Made by a program: the position numbers and the translations under genes. The notes beneath the pieces are model-generated. The model made no database searches, was not told where the DNA came from, and saw nothing but the letters and a program-made list of their open reading frames with translations. From Heloderma charlesbogerti (taxonomy: Eukaryota; Chordata; Lepidosauria; Squamata; Helodermatidae), in the NCBI GenBank assembly GCA_026122225.1, contig JANEZZ010000802.1, positions 124,001 to 188,000 on the forward strand: a stretch of 64,000 nucleotides of DNA. The letters run 5' to 3'. Shown one piece after another: positions 44,501-57,800 of this stretch; position 1 is the stretch's first letter; the number at the start of each line of letters is the position of its first letter.

Positions 44501-45807
44501 AACTATGCCAGCTTTTCATAGGCATACCAGGGAGCCTTCAATACTGTAAGTGCCATTCTGCCAGTGGGCCTCCCTTTCTGCCAGCAGAGCAGCACTTAAT
44601 CCGTACCCTGTGAGACCTCAGCCAGCCTTTGACCAGCCCTAGGATTTCACCTTAGGTAATATTCCTAAGTAATATTTTGCAAGTACACGTAGATTCGTGA
44701 AGAGAATTTTTGTGAATGTATATACTTGGGTGGGAAGGATATGTGCTTAAACTACTAACCTGTGCAGGTTGTTTGCAGTCCACCTGGACTCTGGGCAGTT
44801 CCCTTTTTTTAGGATGGTGTCTGAACAAATTATGCAGATGAGCTGTGTTGATACTTTTTTTTAATGTGTATACAGACATGGAAATACCATGTTTATTTTC
44901 AAAGGAATTCGTTAGGCTAAGAGATACACAGACAAGATTTTTGCTGCCTAACCTTCTGCCCTATTTTTTCTCTTTGTTCTACAAGCTCTCTCTCCCTTTA
45001 ACCAAGAGTTTGATAACAAAAAATTACAAACTTCCTTATTACTGTTCATTTTGACCTTTTGGTCTCTTGCTTTTGCTGTGCTTTTAGACTAATAGGTTGG
45101 ATCCAAGATAATGCTACTGTACAAACGTTTTTGCAGGATTTCATACAGTACTATAATGCGTAGGTTTTATAGAAGTTCTCATTCTTGTGCAACCTCTTGT
45201 GCAGGCAGTAAAATTCCACTTGTTCAGTCCTATAGCACAAGGTGTAAAACAGGCCTTCTGGGGGTAGAAGATTTCTTTCACATGTGGAAAAGCACCTTTG
45301 GATCCCTGTTTTTCTGGTGTTGGTTCAAGGGTGGGTTTTTGTGTCTGCACGAGAGTGTAGCAGACCAGGGCCTATGCTGTGTGTTCTATGTCATATTTGA
45401 ACTGGTCTGACTGGTGACTATAGAAAGCTATAACTATGAGTTAAATGCCTAAGGGTGCCATCCTATGCATGTTGTAGGCAGAAAAACGTTCTACAACTCC
45501 CAACATTCACCAGCTAGCATAGCTGGCTGGAGAATGCTGGGAGTTCTAGGACTTCCTTCTGTCTACAAATGCATACCATCGCACCCCAAATTAGTTATAA
45601 TTGAGTCAACAGTTCAGCAATTTTTAAATGGCTTGGTATAAAAATACCACCATAAGCTATTAATATGTGTGACTACTGCAACTGTTCTAAAGAAGTATGA
45701 TGTACAACACTTGTGAGTGTTATATATCTGTTAACATTGTCCAGAATCTCCATTCTTCTGGTCAGAATTTTTAACAAGCCCTATTCATGTGACACACTGG
45801 ACCTGTG

Positions 45808-45853
<46 letters not shown>

Positions 45854-48800
45854 CAGAGACAGAGAGACAGAGACAGAGAGGAATCGTGCCTACTGGCTTG
45901 GACTCAGACTTCGACATGTTCAGCCTAGCCCCTGAACAGGACTAAGACATGCAGACTCCATTCAGAGGTCAGGCTGAATGTGTAAATGTCAGCGATAGGG
46001 TAAAGGGCCGACATTCCATGTCTCTCCCCCTCAGCCTTTCCTGTATGGAGGTATGTCACTTGAATAGTGTTATGGTCTTAGGATGACCAGATGCATTTTA
46101 GTGGTATCAGTAGTTATGGTATAAATGGTATGAATCAAGGCCAATCTTTGCACAGAGGGTGTGTAAGTAAAATAGGCTCACAAAGGATTGTAAGTGGGCA
46201 TCGCAGTCAAAAATCGGATTTAACAGAAATTATTGCAGACGTTTAACTTTTAAATTACAGACTCCCGATGGTCCATGCCAAGTCATAATTCACAAGTGGG
46301 AGACTCATCTACCACCACGATCAATAACCCCTTTAGGTATGGGCATCATTTGCATCTGTTTGGAGCATATGCATAAGATTACTAATATGTTAGAAAATGG
46401 TTTAGTGGGGTTGATAATATTTTGTAGGATTAACAATACCACTGCTACAAAGGCACCTTCCTTTTAGTCTAGCATGGGAATTGGTCTCTAAACATTATAC
46501 AATAACTTTACTTGCATTTGTGAACAAAATGGATTTGAACAGTTAATTCTTTTCATGACTTTATCAGGTCCACAAATTTTGGCTGTTCAAATGGGCAGGG
46601 TGTGGGGGTTGCCTATGATTTCACATTGGGCTTTGGAAATGTGACATGGATGAAGCCCAGTTTTCATCCCCAGATTTAAGCTGGAGAGAGGTGTGCGTGG
46701 GGTGGGGTAGATGTGGAGATGCTCTCCACCGGGTGTTATGTTCACCACGTGGAGAAGGAATTTGTGGACTCCTGAAGTCTTAATTTAAAAAGAAAAAAAG
46801 ACAGCACATTTTCAAATAAACACTTGAAAATGATTACAAATCATTGTAATTTGAGACTGAGAATCCAAGATCATATTTTCTTTACAGACCATGCCTCTGT
46901 AGTAGAAAGTATAAATGTTTATGTTAAGTTTAAGTCCCAGTTCTTTTCTTTTCTTTTTTAAAGAGAAAACATTTTACCTCAGTGGCAAGACAACCCTTTT
47001 CTGAAACATTATACTAAATGTATTTGTGAATATAACAGGGCGTGAAGTAAATATACAATAAACATAGCTTACACCTTTCTTTTAATTTAGGATAACCAGT
47101 GCAAATGGAAACATAATGGTGGTATAAACTAATGTTCTCTCTCCCTCAAGGTGGTTTTATAAAGTGATGGAAGTTTCTTGTTATCTGTTTTCTGTGGGAC
47201 AACAGAACCTGAAAAAATTGTGATTGGCTTTGCTTCATTATACATTTCCAGTGTGTTATGATAAAACATATGAAAATGCATCTTTTATATTTCAACTTAA
47301 ATACATTACTTGGAAGTAAATTCCATGCATGTATGAGCTTCAAATTAGTGAACTTAGTTTAATGCTGCAATTCTGTGCATATGTACCTGGGAGTAAGTCC
47401 CATTTAAGTCAGTGGGACTTTCTTCTGGGTAGCTATGCGTAGGATTGCACTGAATAGCTTGGTTTCTAATTGTTAGAAAGGATTGTGCGCATGACTTTCT
47501 GCTTACCAATTCATTCTTTTCGTCAAGACTACTTAGGAAATCATGTCCTTCAGTGATCAGCAGATTTATAAGACTCACTGTTAGTCTAGATTCCATCCTC
47601 TTTACTGCACAGATGATACTACTGCATCTTAAATTCTGGTAGATCCTCAGTTTGTGAAGTAATGCATGAACTGCCCCTCAATTGCTTTTAAAGGTAAAAC
47701 GGAAACCTGTAATTATCATAAGTATCTTCCAATGTCAGTGTCGAGGTACCACTGACTTTCAAGAAGATTTAGCTCATTTAGGGTGCAGTCTTATGGATGT
47801 TTAGACAGGAGAGAGAGAAATTCCCAGCATGCCCCAGCCAGCACATAGGGCATGCTGGGAATTGTAGGACTTTTTTCTGTCTAAACATGCATAGGATTGC
47901 ACCCTTAGACAACGTAGGGCCATAACCTAATTAATTAATAACTTAATTAAAGGGAAGTTTATGTTTCTTTGAAAACTTGCCAGTGACAGTTTACAACCAA
48001 CACTTGACTTTTTACTTAAGTAGTCCATCTGCTCTTGGGGTGGGGAATTAATTACACAGATGTTTAATGCCTTCACAGTAATGTTCCAAACTGAACTTTT
48101 TTGTAATACTTGAAGGAACATTGTGCTTTTGTCACACATGGACGGGTCAGACAACAATAAAAAATAACACTTGAAAATGAGATGGAGGGAAAATTAACCT
48201 TTTGATTAGAACGTTTGTCATCTTAAACTCTATAGTTCTGTGTTGTTGTTGAGCTTATTCAGTGTTTAAAGATTTCAACTTTTCCATTCCTGTAGCATGG
48301 GATGAAAGTGAAAGTTTTAATTTTTGTAATAACTGAAGCTTTAGATCTAAATTATAAGCAAAATAGATTTATTGGTTGCTTAGCAGGTATTTTGTGGTCC
48401 ATCACATTAGTGACATAACATATGCATTATCCTTCTAGTGCAATATCTTGGCATCATATCCTTTTCCCAGTTTAGATAGCTCAGTTTGAAGGAAGTCCAT
48501 CCTGCTAAGGTTGCCTGGATACTTTTTAAAGGAAAAAAACAAAGCTTAGAACAGCTTTCCCCAATCTGGGCCCTCCAGGTGTGTTGGACTACAACCCCAT
48601 CATCCCCAGCCAACCTGGAGATGATGGGGCTGTAGTCTAACACATCTGGAAAGCGCCAGGTTGGTTGGCTTAGCAGTATCTTGCAGGATACAATCTGCAT
48701 ATTCTTTGTCTTTCTATGTAAATGTTTTAGTTGTAGTTATTATAAATAATATAGTGCAAGCCTTTACATGCCTACTCAGAAATAAGTCCCATTAAGTTCA

Positions 48801-51800
48801 AGGGGACTTACTTCCAGGTAAGTGTGTGTAAGTTTTGCAGCCTAAATTAGCAATTAACTGGGTAACCTGTGCATGTGAACTATTCTCATAGTTTTTCCCT
48901 TCACTTCTAGAGGATATTTCCCTTGATGATGGGCACTTTGGAATCTTTGGTAAGTACCTTATCAATCATTGGCTTTAAAACATTCATATATGATATATAC
49001 ATGTATTTGTGTTCAGATGCTTTGAAATACTTAAACTGATTATAATCCTACAACTGAGGGTTATATTTAAGCAGATATTGAGACTCGTTGAGTAAGCATC
49101 CCTAAGTTGTTATGCTTAGTATTGCAGAGATGTTGTTCTTATGCAAGTGTTTAGGGTTAGGGTGCAAATTGCATAGATGCATGTCCTTCAGCATCACCAT
49201 GTTATATATTTATTACAATTATTTCTTTCCTGCCTTTCTGGATACAGATCCTTCCAAGCCAGTTTTTAAGTAACATAAAGATAACTAATAACATAACAAT
49301 AAACAATATTAAAATATAACAGGTGATAAGGATCCTTCCCACAAAGCAGTTGATGGTAGAAGGTCCTGGGGAGGGAGGGGTGCCTCAAACCCCTACCTGG
49401 AGTGTCACCTGCCTCCCTCTCTCTCCAGGAATCCTTCCCGCTTTAACCACTGAATCTATGCTGCTTGTGGCCAGATAATTATTGCTTTCATTCTTACCAA
49501 ATAGTTGCCCTGTCATATTCACTCTTTCATGTCATATCAAGTTATTGTTGTTAGTATGGATTTTGAATATGAAAAGGTTTCCCACCCCTTTATAATTGTG
49601 GATATTTATTCCATTGAATAGATAGAAAAGACATACATACAACATCAGTTCAACGCTTGAGTAACAGGGGGACCTGGCCCCCTTGCCTTTTAGACTGCCC
49701 CCTTATTTATTGATTTGAAAAGGCTATGGGGGGCATGATTTGCCCACAGGTGGGGTTTGTGGATTTTACATACACACACACACACACACACACGTCCCCC
49801 AATAATTCAAGCACTGCTTTGTCTGGCTGATTTGGGGAGTGTTTCTAACAGTGTGGGTAGAAAGATACCTGAACAATTTTGAAACGATTTGAATTAATAC
49901 TGTCAGAGCCTGACTTCCTGACACAGAGGCACAAGTCTCAGTAAACCCTTTTATTGCAGTAATTCCAGTAAATAGCTATAAGCCTTTAAAGATCCCCAAA
50001 TTACAACGTAATTCCTTGACTGGAATTGGTTCATGAGCATCACAAGAGCAGACTCAGTCAGCTCTGGGCTCAGCACACAGAATAAATCCAAACAAGTTTA
50101 CAGTAAAACCAATGAGCTTTCCAGATTACCAAGACGTTGCTTCAAGCAAAGTTTACGGTCCATTGCCCTGGTTTAAATACAGGAGAGTGGCTGCTAAAGA
50201 TCACTGTGAGACATCTGATCCTTGCAGGGAAACATAGCTTGCAGATGGTTGCTGTGCCTCACCGGATGCCTCTGTACTGCCCTCTTTAATTGACGACGCT
50301 CCTTAGGACCAACCCCCAACCAACCGTCCTGCAGAATTTTCCTCCTGAAGCCCAGTTCGCATGGAAGATGTCCCTGGTGTTCTACAGAACATTCTATAGA
50401 AATAGAATGAATGAATGCCTCAGTCAATCAATCAGTTGCCCAGTAAATGGTGGTTGGCTTTGGGCCTAGAGAAGTGGCTTTGAAGCTGCTTAGCTTATAA
50501 ACTCAACAGGTGGGCCAAGAAAACCATTCAGTTCTAGTTCTGTGCAATGAACTCCTCAACCATGCCCACAAATCAGAGGGTAAACCTGGCTACCTGAGTT
50601 AATGGCTTGCATTAGTTACTCTTGGTATCCTCCTCATTCCCATCCATATGACATGATAAGGTCATCGACTGCTGTCAGTGCTCTCATACTATGATTTAGA
50701 GAACACAGCCTTGCTGGGTATATCGTTTAAACCCATCTTCTGAGACAGACAGATTACTTCTTTTGAATCGAAGCAAAGACTAACACTTCACCTGTGTGGT
50801 GCTGCTAATGATCCTGGGAATGGGGCTGTGTGGGTGGGTGTGCACTTTCCTTCATTTCCTCACTTTTCTCCAGTTTTCTATTAATTTTCTCCTTCCCCGA
50901 AGCGTCTGGTGTGCATGCACAGAGTTGATTTCAACTGCATTTCACGCAGGAGACCATTTGTAGTTCCCAGGGCTACTTCAGGCAAAATTATCCCAACTCA
51001 GATCCATGTCACCTTTAGTTTCAGCAGTAGTGGTGGCAATAAGCTTATCTTGGCTCCTCCTTTTTTAGAGCAGGAGTACCGGGATAACTAAGAGGGGTTT
51101 AGTGATTTCAGGGTGTAGCAAAATGATTTTATACAGTTATAACTATTGTATTTTTTCACCTTATCAGATGATGTGGAGAGTGTCGATTCTGGATGGCTGA
51201 CATGTCAGACAGAAATAAGACTACGTCTGCATTTTTCTGAAAAACCGCCTGTATCGATAACTAAGAAAAAATTTAAAAAATCTAGATTTAGGTATGATCA
51301 TACTAATCGTAGTTTGCCATTTCTTGTTTTTGCTGAATATCTATTTCTAGGCCACCTTTTGATAATATAATGGTATTAGTATGCTAAACTATGTTGGTAT
51401 AATTCTGAAAAAGCCAAGTTTCCTTCCCAGTCTGTTTTCTAGAGCCCTTAAAGTCTGAACCTTTTCTTTTTTGCAAGGTAACTTTTCTGCAAGGTAACAA
51501 GGTCAGTTGTTACTTCTCAGTCTTTGTAATCAGCTTTGAGGTTCTTCTAAAATCACTGCTTTGGGAAACCTAAACATAAAAAGGTAGGGTGTATGTTTAC
51601 TGGAAAGCCTGTTTCTAGGATCTCCCCATCCCCAACACACAAATGACTGGTGCCCTGGAGTGTTTAATTAGATTTGGAAATGATTGTCACCAGTTTTGTG
51701 CCCTTCCTTATTGTTTGGATAGGGATTGCAATTCTGATCTTGCTCATCCATTGATTATGCAGTGAATGTGTATGACACAGTTGCGGTTCACTTCATATTT

Positions 51801-54800
51801 AGTTCCGTATTAAGTAGTCTTGGTTCCCGGTTTAAGGCATATGTGTTCAAAAGCTGCCATTGTTGTACATCCACTGCAATCGACCGTTTTCGGAGTAGGG
51901 TGGGATATATTTGTAGCCTTTGTTTTTTGGAGTTTGTCCTTCAGTTATACTCTTACCCACAGAAAAGTCTGATGCCCTAAACTTTTTGGAAGAATTCTTC
52001 CTTGTACACTTGGAAAACAGCGTACCAACTGCAGTCTAGCAATGGTCTGAAATGCATGAGTTTATATTTGCAAACATATGGTTTGACTGTTTAGTTTCTA
52101 TGTGCTTTTGATGTTAGATCCAAGTGTCAGGGGTTTTGGAGGTTGCAGACACCTTGATGAGATTTCTGGGATATGTGAACTACTGTTTAAATTAAAGGTG
52201 GAGGAAGTAAAGCTAGTGTATGTGTCGCCTTTAGGTTTAGAATGAAGACAATAACCCTGCATTTATATGGAACATAAGAACCCTGGTGAATCATGCCAGA
52301 GGCCTATCTAGTCCATTATCCTGCTTCACACAGTGACCACCCAGATGCCTATCAGAAACCCCTAAGCAGACATGAGGGCAACAGACCTCCCCTGCCATTG
52401 TTTCCCAGCAGCTGGTATTCAGAGGCATTCTTCCTCTGATCCTGGAGGTGGCATATAGCCATCATGGAGCTCCTGGTCTCCTCTCCCTTCCCCAATTGCC
52501 ACCAAAGGGCTACTCAAGAGCAGTCTTGCCCTGAGGGGAAGAGAGATTTGGCTTTTGTAAAAAGCTGTTTTATTTCTATAGTTTTGCTAATGCTTATTGG
52601 ATGGTTTTATGTTAAACTGCTTTGTGAGGTTAATCTGAAAAGTGTTTTATAAACACCTTAAATAAAAATATGGCTAATGGCCATGGATAGCCTTATCCTC
52701 CATGGGTTCATCTAATTCCCTTTTAAAGCATCTTGAGGAAGCAAATTCCGTAGTCTAACTATGCACTGTGTGAAGAAGTGCTTCCTTTTGTGTCCTGAAT
52801 CTCCTAAGTGTCAGTTTCATTGGGTGGCCCTGGGTTCTAGCACAATGAGAGAGGGACAAAAACATTTCTCTATCCATTTTCTCCATGTCATGCACAATTT
52901 TATATACTTCTATCATGTCCCAATGTTATCAAAAGCGTAATACATTGGGTCATTCCTCTGAAACCACAGTCTGCCTCCATTCTGTTGCTTTCAGTGATGA
53001 TCTATGACATGTAATATCAGACTTTGCTTTCTCCTCCTTACTGTTTAGGGTGAAACTCACCCTTGAAGGCTTGGAGGAGGAGGGTGAAGATGAAGAGGAT
53101 GATAGACTGTCACCTACAATTCATCATAAAATGGCAAACACATTAGAGATTTCGCTAATAAGTGATACTGAATTCAAATCTCGGCATTCTCAGCCAGAAT
53201 GTGGTTATGGACTTCAGCCTGACCGGTGGACAGAGTATACTATACAGACAATGGAACCAGACAACTTGGAATTAATCTTTGACTTTTTTGAGGTGAGGGC
53301 TTGGCTATGTAAGAAAACATTTTTCTGTTTTGATAGCTGACAAAGTGCAATGTTCTCGACAGATTTTTTTTAAAAAAATACATACTCTTTTTCACAGTAT
53401 GACATAATTTTTTTGTTGGATCACTTCTTACTATATTTCAGGATTGCATCCTCCCTGACACAGTTACATATAGAAAAGTGGAAGAAGAGAGGAAACAAAC
53501 CTCACAGAGAATGAGGAGTTTGCTCCCCAAGATTGATCCTAAACAAGGAGGGAAATCTTATTAAAGATTCCCCTAAACATTTACCTAATTAAGGGCCCGT
53601 TTCAACTTTATTGCTTCTGCCCCCAATCTCTACACATCATGAGACAGGAAGCAGCCCTCAAGCTAATGTGTTTCCTCCCCTCGTGACACATAGAAGTCAA
53701 TACCCAAGCTGGGCGGTGCTGTGGTTATTTGAAAAATGTCTTTGCTTTGGATATCAAAACCAATTTCCCTAGTGACTTTGGTATCCTATCTCCTGGCTGC
53801 TAGTAGCCTCTCCCAGATCACCCCTGGTTTCTGAGTTGTTTAGATACTGCCATTACCTTCTTAAAAGTATTTGTACAACAACAACGATTGGCAAACTGTT
53901 CTTTCATTGAAAAAAACATAAGACAGTAAAGATTCGTGGAGGTAAAATACAAGGAACAAAATACAAATACTCTCCCATCACACTTTAAGGGCGCAATCCT
54001 ATTCATGTTTAGACAGAAAAAAGTGCTACAAGTCCCAGCATTCCCCAGCTTGCATGGCTGACTGGGGCATGCTGGGAGTTGTAGGACTTTTTTCTGTCTG
54101 AACATGTGTAGGATTGCACCCTAAGTAGTCTTTTCTGTCTCTAGTCTCCTTCCTTTCTCCAGGTACATAATGCCAGAAAAGGGAGGGGTGAGGGAGAGAT
54201 TTCACTTAAACATCATATTTTATAACTTTACACTATCAAATATATTAGGTTGATGCAGTATATCCAATACTATGTTACTCCATTGAATCATGAAACTGGT
54301 AATAAGCAGCCAACTCCAGCATGCTCATGTTGCTGGGAATTTAAAAGTAGTGGCAAAATTAATTCCGTGTTAGTCAAGGATAACAAAAGGGCTTAATTTG
54401 CATGAACATACATTCCCCATTGCTTTCTTCCTTTCCCACCTTCATGGGGCAAGACTTGTATTCAGAGAAATTCTTGTTTTAGCTTTCATAAACACAGCAG
54501 TAATTTTACATATGTAAACACCTTTGCATTTTTAGGAAGATCTTAGTGAAGCGGTGATACAAGGAGATGAGCTTCCAGGCCATGTGGGTTCTGCATGTCT
54601 GTTATCCTCCACTATTGCAGAAGCAGGAAAGAGCTGTGGGATTCTCACACTTCCTATTATGAACAGAATGTCCCGAAAAACAATTGGAAAAGTTAGAGGT
54701 ATGTTTAATACATAAATGGTGGGCATGTCTTTAGCTTAAAGTTCATGCATTTCCTTTTTATGTTTTAAAATATTGGCTTGGATAGCGATTAACGTTTATC

Positions 54801-57800
54801 AGAGCTGTCACTCACGTTCGAGGAAGGGGGCAAGACAGTTGAGATTCCTCCTTCCTCGGAAACCCCCTGTGCTTCCTAAAAAGCTGCTCTGGAGGCCTGG
54901 GGAATCTTCCAGAGCAGCATTAGGTGATGAAGGGGGAATCAGCAAAGATCATCTTCCCACAGTGGGGAGCCTTTGCTGGATCCACTGTCTTCCGTGAATG
55001 GAAGGAACCCTTCCATTCACAGAATGGCCAATTTGGATTAATCCCTCTGGTATAAGGAATTTCACAAAAGCCAGTATAGGCAGCCAGAATTAATGGTTTA
55101 AGGAAAGGTGCCTAGTGATTATAAATAGCATGTTAAATGTACCTATTTGTTCCATATTAGGTACTTTTTTGCATTCCAAGATTTTAAGTGAAGTGTGGAT
55201 TTTAAGTCAAGTTTCTCTGAACCAAATAAAGAGCTAACGCGCTGTGTTAATTGGATAAAAATAAATAATTTGACAACTAAGTGAAATTCACTTTGTCTTT
55301 GCAGTGGACTACATAATTATTAAGCCAATTCAAGGATACTTCTGTGATTTGGAAGCTTCGTACGCCAAATACTGGAGAGAAAGATCAGGGCTAGATGTCG
55401 GGCACAGGGGTGCAGGCAATTCTACGACCACCACTAAGTAAGTTCATGTAATGGAACGATAATTTTTAGTAGTGCTTTGGGTTGGCTCCTATGAACCACA
55501 AGTTTTCTCCTTCCTGCTGCAGCCTTTCTGGATCAGTGCAGCAGGGTACTATTATATCCAAGACTTTGGATGTATAATACCAACTCAAATTAAGAGAAGC
55601 CTGTTATCTAAAAGCACCTGTGCCTCAGCCCCAAATGTGTTTTGCTTGGATATAAACGTCAAAGGTCTACAGAATGTACTTCCTAGTAAATGCTCCTAAG
55701 ATTTTAGCTTACCACTTCCATTCTGGGCTGTTCTAAAGATTTGCCCATAAGTGACGACTGTATACATCATCCTTTGGATGCTATAGCAGGGGCAAAGAAG
55801 TACATTCCAGGTGACAATAGCTCTCCATGTCCCCAGATACAAGTCTTTTCCAGCACCTGCTACCTGGAGATACTGGGTATTGAACCTATGGACCGTTTAG
55901 CATGCAGAGGCTGAGATCTGCTACTGAGTTATGGCCCCTTGCCTCTCGAGCCCTGGGAGCTGCTGCATCAAACATGAGAAAGCACTTAATGTGCACATAT
56001 CTGCCTTGGGTTGGGGTCATTGGTTCCATGATGATTATAGTCTACTGAGGTACTTCATCAGTGAGGGTAACAAGCATTTGGCAAGAGTTCAGGGTTTTGG
56101 AAAGGGAATAGGAAATGCTGGAGGAGAAACAGGCTGATAAAATTGATGTCTAGAGTACACTGTGTGTGTTAAATTAAAAAAATGTCATTAGTCAGTATAA
56201 TAGACTGGAACAAAATGGCAGAAGCTGAGCCATATACAAAATTGGCCTATGGTTCATTGCTGTCAGATCCTTTTCCCCACAAGTAACTTAATAAATTACA
56301 AACTCTGAAATTTCTATCTTCTCTTTTACAGCAACAAAAATGATAGTGGGGCTTCCCTTAAAATAAGTTAAAACTAATTTATTTTTCAAGATCAAGCAAC
56401 ATTCATATTCCTGTTGTTGTTGTTGTTGTTCAGTCATTCGTGTCCGACTCTTTGTGACCCCATGGACCATAGCACGCCAGGCCTTCCTGTCCTCTGCTGT
56501 CACCCGGAGTGCGCTCAAGTTCATATTCATTGCATCGGTGATGCTATCTAGCCATCTTATCCTCTGCCATCCCCTTCGCCTTTTGCCTTCAGTCTTTCCC
56601 AGCATCAGGGTCTTTTCCAGGGAGTTTTCTCTTCGCATTAGGTGGCCAAAATATTGGAGCTTCAGCTTCAGGATCTGTCCTTCCAATGAGCAGTCAGGGT
56701 TGATTTCCTTTAGGATTGACTGACTGGACCTCCTTGCAGTCCAGGGGACTCATAAGAATCTTCTCCAGCACCACAGTTTGAAAGCATCAATTCTTCGGCG
56801 CTCAGCCTTCCTTATGGTCCAGCTCTCACAGCCATACATTACTACTGGGAAAACTATAGCTTTGATTAGACGGACCTTTGTCGGCAAGGTGATGTCTCTG
56901 CTTCTTACTATGCTGTCTAGGTTTGCCATAGCTTTCCTCCCAAGGAGCAAGCGTCTTAATTTCATGGCTACAGTCACCGTCTGCGGTGATCTTGGAGCCC
57001 AAGAAAGTAAAATCTGTCACTGCTTCCATTTCTTCCCCTTCTATATGCCAGGAAGTGATGGGACCAGATGCCATGATCTTAGTTTTTTTAATGTTGAGTT
57101 TCAAACCAGCTTTTGCACTCTCCACTTTCACCCTCAACAAGAGGCTCTTGAGATCCTCTTCGCTTTCTGCCATTAGGGTGGTATCGTCTGCGTATCTGAG
57201 GTTGTTGACAATTCTCCTGGCAATCTTAATTCCGACCTGTGATTCATCCACCCCGGTGTTTCTCGTGATGTACTCTGCATAGAAGTTAAATAAGCAGGGT
57301 GACAATATGCAGCCTTGTCGTACTCCTTTCCCAATTTTGAACCAATTGGTTGTTCCATGTCCGGTTCTTACTGTTGCTTCTTGACCCTCGTACAGGTTTC
57401 TCAGGAGACAAGTAAGGTAGTCTGGTACTCCCATCTCTTTTAAGAATTTGCCACAGTTTGTTGTAATCCACACAATCAAAGGCTTTAGCATAGTCAGTGA
57501 AGCAGAAATAGACGTTTTTCTAGAATTCTCTTGCGTTCTCCATGATCCAGCAAATGTTGGCGATTTGATCTCTAGTTCCTCTGCCTCTTCGAAACCCAGC
57601 TTGTACTTCCGGTAGTTCTCGGTTCACATACTGCTGAAGCCTAGCTTGTAGGATTTTGAGCATCACCTTGCTGGCATGTGAAATGAGCGCAATTGTACGG
57701 TAGTTTGAACACTCTTTGGCATTGCCCTTCTTTGGAATTGGAATGTAAACTGACGTTTTCCAGTCTTGTGGCCACTGTTGAGTGTTCCAAATTTGTTGGC

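Larger units (their letters stand above)
46337..48910. other. GPCPD1 intron 5, with four foldback elements
   Basis: It contains foldback elements at 47361-47452, 47781-47905, 48559-48664 and 48752-48843, from three families, within 1.5 kb. No gene is recognised. Confidence 0.6.
51292..53048. other. GPCPD1 intron 7, with nested CR1 and L2-like copies
   Basis: 51300-52260 shows no gene or named repeat. 52262-52935 is a reversed CR1-like 3' end split by an L2-like fragment. Confidence 0.55.
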
